DNA from: JAFAHZ01 sp035656415
GTDB taxonomy: Bacteria > Vulcanimicrobiota > Vulcanimicrobiia > Vulcanimicrobiales > Vulcanimicrobiaceae
DNA length: 11,538 nt
NCBI GenBank assembly: GCA_035656415.1
Contig: DASRSM010000178.1
Location: 1-11,538, forward strand
Direction of reading: 5' to 3'
The notes under the pieces were generated by a model. The model was given only the letters and a program-made list of their open reading frames with translations, ran no database searches and was not told where the DNA came from. The translations under genes were made by a program, and so were the position numbers. Positions 6,601 through 11,538 of this stretch are shown one piece after another. Within the stretch, counting starts at the first letter, position 1, and each line of letters starts with the position of its first letter.

Positions 6601-6786
6601 TTAGCGATGTTGCGGGTGAACGCCGAGCTCCTGCCATGAGGTTTCCGAGACGACGACGTCATAATGCTCTGCCGCCTTCTTGATGTTGGCGAAGGCAAGA
6701 GCGCGATCGTCACCAGAGACGCCCGTTACTTGATCGAAGCGAGCTACGGCATTGCGAACGTGCTGCGCGTCGGCCATGCATTTCAT
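6601..6786 (-). CDS. Short DUF6582-like protein
   Basis: This is a 61-residue protein. The core ADAQHVRNAVARFDQVTGVS (about 5-24), followed by R-LAFANIKKAAEHYDVVVSETSWQEL, matches a small helical module (DUF6582-like) found at the end of short bacterial proteins and phage-type proteins. Members usually carry a preceding segment of about 20-30 residues (a DSAFAFP-type motif), which is missing here, so this is a short version or a shortened gene. ATG 6786 and ATG 6777 are both possible starts. The only strong Shine-Dalgarno nearby (6821-6828) lies about 35 bases upstream and fits a different frame better. Function is unknown. It is the first gene of a probable unit with the ester cyclase and AEC transporter. 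Confidence 0.65.
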   Translation of the reverse strand: MKCMADAQHVRNAVARFDQVTGVSGDDRALAFANIKKAAEHYDVVVSETSWQELGVHPQHR

Positions 6787-6820
6787 GTGGTTCCCATGTG
6801 GTGTTCATTGTCGTCGCGGC

Positions 6821-6828
6821 GCCTCCTT
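6821..6828 (-). promoter_or_regulatory. Strong Shine-Dalgarno with an out-of-frame short ORF behind it
   Basis: On the minus strand AAGGAGGC is followed 12-13 bases later by ATG 6808. That ATG opens a 32-codon frame (to TGA 6712-6710) that overlaps the DUF6582-like gene in a different frame. It begins MNTTWEPHEMH and has no recognisable content after that. Confidence 0.4.
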
Positions 6829-6856
6829 ATACTTGACTGAAGATGCTTACGCGTAC

Positions 6857-6886
6857 GTTATACATCCCGCGGATAGACCGAGTGAA
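6857..6886 (-). promoter_or_regulatory. Candidate sigma70-type promoter for the minus-strand unit
   Basis: Read on the minus strand, TTCACT (6886-6881) and TATAAC (6862-6857) are separated by 18 bases. They match the -35 box at four of six positions and the -10 box at five of six, about 30 bases before the strong Shine-Dalgarno at 6821-6828. This is a pattern match by eye only. Confidence 0.3.
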
Positions 6887-6965
6887 GAAGCAAGCCTACA
6901 GCGAATCAGCTAGTCTATCGTCAGCCGTCAGCATGCTTCCAAGTACTCTGACCGAGTGGTCCCGC

Positions 6966-6992
6966 AAAGCGCGCAGCCTGCAGCGCGGTCAG
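6966..6992 (-). other. GC-rich stem-loop at the end of the KOW-like gene
   Basis: CGCGC (6970-6974) pairs with GCGCG (6983-6987) around an eight-base loop, just past and overlapping the stop of the small KOW-like gene. A longer inverted repeat, CTGACCG (6948-6954) with CGGTCAG (6986-6992), competes with it. On the minus strand it is followed by only three T, so it is at best a weak or factor-dependent terminator. Confidence 0.25.
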
Positions 6993-7192
6993 TGATCGAC
7001 GAATTTCGAGATTTCGTTCAGGGTCGGCTCGCGGTGCACCGACTCGAGCGCGAACCGGCGATGCTCTCCCGATTCGAGTTTGACGACCGCTTCGTGCGGA
7101 TGGACGGCGGAAACGACTCCCCTCAATCCCTCGCCTGGAATGGTCACCTTATCGCCGACTTTTAATTCGGCGTGCGCTTTTTTTGAAGGCAT
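6989..7192 (-). CDS. Small KOW/SH3-like beta-barrel protein
   Basis: This is a 67-residue protein. The start is ATG 7192, because GGAGGT (minus strand, 7206-7201) lies 8 bases before it; an upstream in-frame ATG at 7249 has no such signal. Residues 8-52 read LKVGDKVTIPGEGLRGVVSAVHPHEAVVKL followed by ESGEHRRFALESV. This is the layout of a small five-stranded SH3-like or KOW domain: VGD turn, hydrophobic-Gly strand, a Gly-x-V-x-x-V strand, then a charged turn and strand. Such domains often bind RNA, DNA or protein, but no partner is indicated here. The C-terminal 15 residues are probably helical. It lies between the iorA-like remnant and the DUF6582 unit, 200 bases from the latter, and is probably transcribed alone. 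Confidence 0.7.
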   Translation of the reverse strand: MPSKKAHAELKVGDKVTIPGEGLRGVVSAVHPHEAVVKLESGEHRRFALESVHREPTLNEISKFVDH

Positions 7193-7288
7193 GGCTACTA
7201 ACCTCCGGTTGCTTGTTGCAGTGCCGTCGCCGGCGTTGATTGTGGGCATGATGTATCTCGCTCAGAGTTTGCGCTGGGTATCCTTTGA

Positions 7289-7486
7289 TTAAGAACGGGC
7301 GTTCTCGATCGTCGTGATCTTCTTTCCACTCGCGTAAGAGGCCGGAAGGATGCTCGTGCGCATCGGCTGACCGTCGATATGCATCGTGCAACATCCGCAC
7401 AGCGCCACGCCGCAACCAAACGTTGTCCCCGTTAATCCGACAACGTCGACGTCGCGGGTCTGACCGTTTACGGTTAGCGAAATCAC
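7289..7486 (-). pseudogene. Remnant of an IorA-type [2Fe-2S] subunit gene
   Basis: From GTG 7486 the frame reads ISLTVNGQTRDVDV, then VGLTGTTFGCGVALCGCCTM, HIDGQPMR, and GKKITTIE before TAA 7291-7289. This is the ferredoxin-like N-terminal domain of the small subunit of isoquinoline 1-oxidoreductase-type molybdenum hydroxylases. Three of the cluster ligands (C-x4-C-x-x-C type block) remain. Two features mark decay. About 13 residues normally found between the DVDV strand and LGLTG (the LLWVLRD helix region) are absent without a frame change. The fourth ligand position (family RSC) reads RTS. The second, helical [2Fe-2S] domain of about 80 residues is entirely missing. A functional small subunit is about 150 residues; 65 remain. 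The matching large-subunit gene lies at 10158 onward, about 2.7 kb away. Confidence 0.75.
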
Positions 7487-7571
7487 TCTGCTTTACTTCC
7501 AACGCCATTCTACCGCTACGGCTTCGCAAACAAAGTAAGCGGCGCTTGTACGCTTGGGCTGCGGATGTTAA

Positions 7572-8581
7572 TTAACGTTCGTGCGGCACGGCGGCGTCGC
7601 GTTCGATCAAGCCTTCAGATCGAAGATCCGACCAGAACACCCGCGGAATGCTCGTCTCGAGCGAGGTGTAGTCCGCGAGCACTTGCTGCCGGTTCGCGCA
7701 GCCGACGACGAGCGCAGCCGCGACATCCGGTGAAATCGAAAACTGCAGCGCGGCCGTACGAAGATCGACGCCGTACCGTTCGGCAACCGTACGCAGCCGA
7801 GCGCGCTTCTCGAGCGCCTCTGCCGGAATCTTATAATTCTCCCTGCCATAGTTGTAGCGTGCGCTACCGCTAATGAAGCCGGCGTTGAGAGATGAACCGA
7901 CGACGAAGGACATTCCGCGCTCGCGTGCCTTTGGGAAGACTTCGTGCAGGGCACGTTCGTGATCGATCAGCGAGTATTGACGCGCCAGAAGACAGACGTT
8001 TGCGTCGGCGACGTCCATCAGCCGCAGAATCGGCTCGGGCGAGTTGACGCCAAGTCCCCAGGCGCTGATGACGCCTTGGTCGCGCATCTTGCTTAACGCC
8101 GGGAACGCGCCACTGCGCGCGATCTCAAACTGCTCTTCCCACGAGCCCGGCAACCACGGATTATCCGGTGACAGATCGGAACGAACACGACGTCGAGGGC
8201 ATCGACACCGAGCCGCTGCAGGCTGTCTTCGATCGAGCGCTTGACGCCATCGGCAGTGTAGTCGTAACGGAGATTGTTCGGAGAGGTGGTAAACGCAAAA
8301 TACTCTTTTGCATTGTTGTCCCGCGATGCGGTAAGTAACTTCCCGACCTTCGAGGACAACACGTACTCGCTGCGGGTCTGCTTGTGCAAAAAAGTTCCCA
8401 GACGCCGCTCCGCGAGCCCCAGACCGTACCATGGCGACGTGTCGTAGTAACGTACGCCGGCGTTCCATGCGGCTTCGATTGTAGCGTAGGCGACCTCATC
8501 GGTAACGTACGCAAACTCGTTCCCGAACGGCACGCCGCCGAGACCAAAGGGCTTTCCCGGAAAGATTTCGGTCGCGTCCAT
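7572..8581 (-). pseudogene. Aldo/keto reductase with a one-base frameshift
   Basis: Two overlapping frames together encode a 336-residue aldo/keto reductase. The first part, from ATG 8581 (GGGGAT lies about 12 bases upstream), reads GLGGVPFG, then YYDTSPWYG (tetrad Asp47 and Tyr52), then LSSKVG (Lys78), to RLGVDALDVVFV (residue 134). The second part resumes at 8177 with DLSPDNPWLPGSWEEQF, continues with WGLGVNSPEPI, LLARQYSLID and GSSLNAGFISGS-RYNYG, and ends at TAA 7574-7572. At the junction (about 8178-8179) the DNA reads GTTCCGAT where GTTCACGAT (Val-His-Asp) is expected, so one A is missing from the catalytic His codon. The family is close to the D-threo-aldose 1-dehydrogenase / pyridoxal 4-dehydrogenase-like branch, NADPH- or NAD-dependent and cytoplasmic. 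If the indel is real the product is dead; if it is an assembly error the gene is intact. Confidence 0.85.
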
Positions 8582-8738
8582 ACACACGCTTATCCCCGTT
8601 TATTAAGGCGCAACCCGTATCCGTCGAAACGCAGCAGCGTCGACGCAAAGCCGACGCCAGCTGGCTGACTATTAGTTGAATCACCCGCTTCCGTTGCTTC
8701 CGAGGGGTTCCCCGAGCCTGCCGCGGAACGTTCCTCCA
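8582..8738. promoter_or_regulatory. Divergent intergenic region
   Basis: About 150 bases separate the minus-strand aldo/keto reductase from the plus-strand eRF1-like gene and must carry the promoters of both. A perfect ten-base palindrome GCGTCGACGC at 8637-8646 is a possible operator. I see no convincing -35/-10 pair in either direction. Confidence 0.3.
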
Positions 8739-9122
8739 ATGACGGTGCTGATCATCGATCATCATGGCGCCCGCTTCTTCGAGACAGCCCCAGGAGGCGC
8801 TCTTGCGGAACGCGAGCATCTCAAACCGGACGATCCACACGGGTTCCACCGTCACTTACAGCACCGCAAGGAAGCAGACTATCACGGTCAACGCGTTCCC
8901 GAGGCCGACGAGTTCTACGAGCGCGTGGCGCAGAAGCTCAGGAGCGCGTCGTCGATCGTACTCGTCGGCGAAGCGACTGGGAAAAGCAGCGCGCTGCGCT
9001 ACTTCCTCGGCTATCTCAAACACAAGCACAAAGACATTGCGGATCGCGTCGTCGCTGCAGAAGACGCAAACGTGTCGGGGATTACGCTAGGCCAAATCGA
9101 AGAAATCGCGCGGCGTCACTGA
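8739..9122 (+). CDS. eRF1-domain-like (translational machinery-like) small protein
   Basis: This is a 127-residue protein from ATG 8739; the frame is open upstream to a TTG at 8676, but the family-like sequence starts at MTVLIIDHHGARFFE. The order is an N-terminal strand with DHHGAR (7-12), a His-rich charged segment PDDPHGFHRHLQHRKEADYHGQR (31-52), a helix EADEFYERVAQKL, the strand SSIVLVGEATGKSS (71-84), a helix, and DRVVAAEDANVSGITLGQIEEIAR (102-125). This matches a group of small bacterial proteins annotated as translational machinery or host-attachment-like proteins, whose fold resembles domain 2/3 of archaeo-eukaryotic release factor eRF1. Ribosome-related function is plausible from family knowledge but not shown. 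Its stop overlaps the start of the next gene (TGATG, 9120-9124), so the two are translationally coupled. Confidence 0.72.
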   Translation: MTVLIIDHHGARFFETAPGGALAEREHLKPDDPHGFHRHLQHRKEADYHGQRVPEADEFYERVAQKLRSASSIVLVGEATGKSSALRYFLGYLKHKHKDIADRVVAAEDANVSGITLGQIEEIARRH

Positions 9123-9956
9123 TGAAGCACCACAACGAGCTACTCACACGCAGCGGACTCCTCAAGAGCTGCGGCGCAATGTGCGGCGCGCTTGCGTATC
9201 CGAGTGCCGCCTCACTGTCGCCGTTAGAACAGGAAGAGTCAGGCTTACGAACGCAGGCGTATAACGGAAGTACGGACCCCTATCCGATTCCATGGCTCGA
9301 CAAGAACGGCAGTCACAATCAACCGGCCGGACCCAATACCGAGCTCTCGCACATCTACCACTTCAGCGGCAGCGTTGCTCGGTGTAGTGGTTTTGTCGGC
9401 ATGGGTACCGATAACAAGGGCAACCGAATCCCGTTCGGTTCCCCGACAACCGACTTCGGCTGGATGACCGGAGTATATTGGGCTGCGCGCAAACCGCAGC
9501 AGGGATCGTTCGTACATATTTGACTGACCCTCTTTCGGGGGCCGGCGGTTCCCGCAAATCAGATTCACGACAATCATCCGCCGATCACGCCCGCTGGTCT
9601 CTACTGGATCGTTGAAGTTCCGAGCGGAGCGTTTAGCGCGAGCGCCGACGGCCGGAAAACCACGCTAAGTATGCGCAACGTTCCCATCATCGATCAGCCC
9701 CGCTGGCCGGCGTACGACACGCCGACGTATCCCGCTCGCTTAACGTTCACGCTCGCCTTCACGAAGCGAGCCGGTGACGTACGAAAACGACAAACAGCAG
9801 TACCGGTTTACGGGCTTTAAGGCCTCGGCACAGCTTGAGGCAACCGTCGACGTTCCGGCTCTAGGTTTTTCGTGGAAGTCGGATCCGCTCGAGACCTCGC
9901 ATGCGACGTTCGCAGCTATCGGTCAAGAAGTCAATGGAAAGTACTATTCGCCATAA
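9122..9956 (+). pseudogene. Exported protein gene broken by a stop codon and a frameshift
   Basis: The frame opens at ATG 9122 and stops at TGA 9521-9523 after 133 residues (ending GSFVHI). The same frame then continues with clearly coding sequence: LTLFRGPAVPANQIHDNHPPITPAGLYW and on through PRWPAYDTPTYPARLTFTLAF. At about 9767 an extra C (AAG-C-GAG) moves the frame to EPVTYENDKQQYRFTGFKASAQLEATVDVPALGFSWKSDPLE and on to TAA 9954-9956. Restored, the product is about 278 residues. The TGA stands where a Trp (TGG) fits the local pattern, which is inference. The N-terminus TRSGLLKSCGAMCGALAYPSAAS resembles a Tat signal (RRxFLK-like) in which the second Arg is Ser. The mature part is beta-rich with many Trp and Pro. 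I do not recognise the family. Confidence 0.65.
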
Positions 9957-9961
9957 GGAGG
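9957..9961 (+). promoter_or_regulatory. Shine-Dalgarno with a three-codon ORF before the Cys-rich gene
   Basis: GGAGG at 9957-9961 (part of AAGGAGGGG) follows directly on the stop of the broken exported-protein gene. The nearest ATG (9966) opens only Met-Asn-Arg-stop. That TGA (9975-9977) overlaps ATG 9974 of the Cys-rich gene, so ribosomes could reinitiate there. Confidence 0.45.
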
Positions 9962-9973
9962 GGCAATGAATCG

Positions 9974-10147
9974 ATGACGTGGGGCATAGCGAAACAGAAG
10001 GGCGAGTTTTGCGTCGGGTGCGGTCACGATCGAACGGAACACCCGGACGACGGAAAGTGCGTCCACGAGCTCTGCAACTGCCCAAAGTATAGTAACGAAG
10101 TTCCTCCGCTCGATCCCGACGTTCGGCCGCCGAACGCCCCTCTTTGA
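9974..10147 (+). CDS. Small Cys/His-rich zinc-ribbon-like protein
   Basis: This is a 57-residue protein starting at ATG 9974. Residues 13-38 read CVGCGHDRTEHPDDGKCVHE then LCNCPKY, giving Cys13, Cys16, His18, His23, Cys29, Cys34 and Cys36. This C-x2-C-x-H ... C-x4-C-x-C pattern, with the closing C-x-C-P, is one I associate with short stand-alone zinc-binding modules common in soil bacteria (CxxCgH ... CdCp). Four ligands for one zinc are easily available. The tail (40-57) is Pro-rich and probably disordered. No DNA-binding or catalytic function is indicated. Translation may depend on reinitiation from a three-codon ORF just upstream. It ends 10 bases before the converging stop of the molybdopterin subunit gene. 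Confidence 0.65.
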   Translation: MTWGIAKQKGEFCVGCGHDRTEHPDDGKCVHELCNCPKYSNEVPPLDPDVRPPNAPL

Positions 10148-10157
10148 GCGCGGCGGT

Positions 10158-11538
10158 CTACGCTAGCGAATCGCTAAATGGGAGCCGGCGGACACGCGTT
10201 CCGGTTGCGGCGAAGATCGCGTTGCCCATCGCCGGCGCGATGCCGGGTAAGCCGAGCTCCCCGATCCCCGTCGGGTGCTCGTGGCTGGGCATCGGGTACA
10301 CGTCGATCTGCGGAGCGTCGGCCATGTGCAGCACGGTGTAGGTGTCGAAATTTGCCTGCTGTACGCGCCCGTTCTTGAGCGTGATCTTCCCCGTCAGCGC
10401 GGCTGAGAGACCGTAGTTTATCGCGCTGCGCACTTGGGCGACGACGACCTCCGGATTTACCACCGTGCCGATGTCCACGACCGCCGTCACGTGGTGCACT
10501 TTCGGCGTCTTTCCGTTCATGGAAACGTCGGCGACCAGCGCGCCGGTGCTGCCGTTCCATACCATAATCGCCGCGCCTTGGTAGATGCCGCTCCGGCGCT
10601 CTCCCCACTTCGCGTGCTGGGTTACGCTTCTCAACGTCAGCGCGGCCGGCGAGTCCGGTTGTAGATTCGCGAGGCGAAATTCGATCGGATCCTTGCCCGC
10701 CGCATGCGCCAACTCGTCCATGAACGACTCGACGACGAAGGTGTTCCAGTTGGCATCCGGCGCGCGCCACGAGCCGACCGGCACCCCATATTCTTTCTCG
10801 ATGTAGGTCACCGCGTAGTTCGGCATGTCGTAGGGGGCGTCGGTGATTCCGCGCAACGCGCTGCCGTCGATTCCGTGCGCTTGTCCGAATTGTTTCGGCC
10901 GATACTCGCGCCCCGTGGCCTCGGCCACGATCCGATGCGTCATCGCGGTGATATGGCCTTTGTTATCGAGTACCGCGGCGATGGCGTTGATGCTCATCGG
11001 GCGATAGAAATCGTGCTGCGTATCGTCCTCCCGCGTCCACTGCACTTTCACCGGCGCACCGACCGCTTTTGAGACCTCGACGGCTTCTTCGATGTAGTCC
11101 GATTGCAGACGGCGTCCGAACCCACCGCCGAGCATCGTCGTGTGAATGGCGATTTTTTCGGCGGGGAGGCCGGTGATTTGCATCGTTCGGAGCAAGGCGC
11201 GAGTTTGCGCTTGCGTCGGCGCCCAAACCTCGACCGAATCCGCTCGTACGTCGGCGGTTGCGTTTTCGGGTTCCATTGCAGCGTGCGCGAGAAACGGCCC
11301 TAAATAGATCCCTTCCACCGCTTTCCCGCTCACGCTGTTGACGTTTCCGCGCTGCAGCGCGGCGACGCCCTTCGACGGGTCGCGAGCAAGGCGCTGACAC
11401 TCGGCGAACATGTCTTCGGAGTTCAGCTGCGCGTTTGGTCCTTCGTCCCACTCCACGACGAGCGCATTCTTGCCTTGAAAAGCGGCCCATGTGTTCGAAG
11501 CAATCACCGCTACGCCGGTGGGAACTTGTACGACGCCG
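10158..11538 (-). CDS. Molybdopterin-binding large subunit, IorB-type (5' end outside the window)
   Basis: The frame is open to the right edge and ends at TAG 10160-10158, giving about 460 visible residues of a protein that is usually over 700. It is the large subunit of the xanthine dehydrogenase / isoquinoline 1-oxidoreductase beta-subunit family, which hydroxylates aromatic heterocycles or oxidises aldehydes using a molybdenum cofactor. Seen in order: PFLAHAAMEPENATA (substrate-side loop), GGGFGRR (11129-11109, cofactor-binding Gly-rich loop), GSWRAPDANWNTFVVESFMDELA, DIGTVVNPEVVVAQVRSAI, and HEHPTGIGELGLPG, with the catalytic Glu codon at 10257-10259. All these are intact, so unlike its neighbours the gene looks functional. 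Natural partners are a two-cluster [2Fe-2S] small subunit (IorA), present nearby only as a remnant, and an electron acceptor such as a cytochrome. The start and any intact iorA may lie just past the window edge. Confidence 0.92.
   Translation of the reverse strand, partial: GVVQVPTGVAVIASNTWAAFQGKNALVVEWDEGPNAQLNSEDMFAECQRLARDPSKGVAALQRGNVNSVSGKAVEGIYLGPFLAHAAMEPENATADVRADSVEVWAPTQAQTRALLRTMQITGLPAEKIAIHTTMLGGGFGRRLQSDYIEEAVEVSKAVGAPVKVQWTREDDTQHDFYRPMSINAIAAVLDNKGHITAMTHRIVAEATGREYRPKQFGQAHGIDGSALRGITDAPYDMPNYAVTYIEKEYGVPVGSWRAPDANWNTFVVESFMDELAHAAGKDPIEFRLANLQPDSPAALTLRSVTQHAKWGERRSGIYQGAAIMVWNGSTGALVADVSMNGKTPKVHHVTAVVDIGTVVNPEVVVAQVRSAINYGLSAALTGKITLKNGRVQQANFDTYTVLHMADAPQIDVYPMPSHEHPTGIGELGLPGIAPAMGNAIFAATGTRVRRLPFSDSLA

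Noticed and set aside
6919..6932. Two tandem copies of CGTCAGC
   Set aside because: Only two seven-base units in GC-rich intergenic DNA; too short to support an operator or iteron call.
9521..9523. TGA read as tryptophan (alternative genetic code)
   Set aside because: TGA is the natural terminator of the lipoprotein gene (1589-1591), the KOW-like gene, the eRF1-like gene and the Cys-rich gene, so a standard code with a nonsense mutation or base error is simpler.
10174..10770. Second minus-strand ORF inside the molybdopterin subunit gene
   Set aside because: It is an out-of-frame shadow of the convincing large-subunit frame, extremely Arg-rich.
1..11538. Mobile element, prophage, toxin-antitoxin or defence system
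   Set aside because: No transposase, integrase, terminal inverted repeats, phage structural genes, or toxin/antitoxin or nuclease motifs are seen; the remnants match metabolic families only.

Overview
The window is GC-rich and gene-dense, with many small secreted or uncharacterised bacterial proteins. It contains no tRNA, rRNA, CRISPR array, transposase, phage gene or plasmid gene that I can see. The mix (exported proteins of unknown function, a Cys-rich-core lipoprotein, a PMM-like HAD phosphatase, VOC, alpha/beta hydrolase, SnoaL-like cyclase, aldo/keto reductase, IorA/IorB-type molybdenum hydroxylase pieces) fits a soil or peat heterotroph. My best guess at lineage is Candidatus Eremiobacterota (WPS-2) or a similar uncultured phylum. 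That is an impression from gene style, not a demonstrated assignment.

Layout. Positions 1-5195 are read on the plus strand: a DUF1579-like protein cut by the left edge, a probable cupin fragment, a small membrane protein, a lipoprotein followed 6 bp later by a HAD-IIB phosphatase, a secreted protein behind a foldable leader, a VOC protein, another secreted protein, a broken isochorismatase-family fragment, and an exported alpha/beta hydrolase. Positions 8581-5192 are read on the minus strand: a frameshifted aldo/keto reductase, a remnant of an isoquinoline-oxidoreductase-type small [2Fe-2S] subunit, a small KOW/SH3-like protein, then a likely three-gene unit of a DUF6582-like protein, a SnoaL-like ester cyclase and an AEC-family transporter. 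Positions 8739-10147 are plus strand again: an eRF1-domain-like protein, a disrupted exported protein whose start overlaps the preceding stop, and a small Cys/His-rich zinc-ribbon-like protein. From 10158 to the right edge the minus strand carries the large molybdopterin subunit of an IorB-type aldehyde/isoquinoline oxidoreductase, with its N-terminus outside the window.

The most notable overall property is the number of broken genes. The aldo/keto reductase has lost one base in the codon of its catalytic His. The exported protein at 9122 has an in-frame TGA and a later frameshift. The iorA-like remnant has an internal deletion and lacks its second domain. Isochorismatase and cupin families are represented only by fragments. 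This is either real gene decay in an accessory region or a draft or metagenomic assembly with base errors; the sequence alone cannot separate the two.

I did not find a convincing new multi-gene system. The best candidate for something undescribed is the leader at about 2361-2447. It can form a closing stem just upstream of the Shine-Dalgarno site or, as an alternative, pair with the Shine-Dalgarno itself, which is the logic of a translational riboswitch or RNA thermometer.
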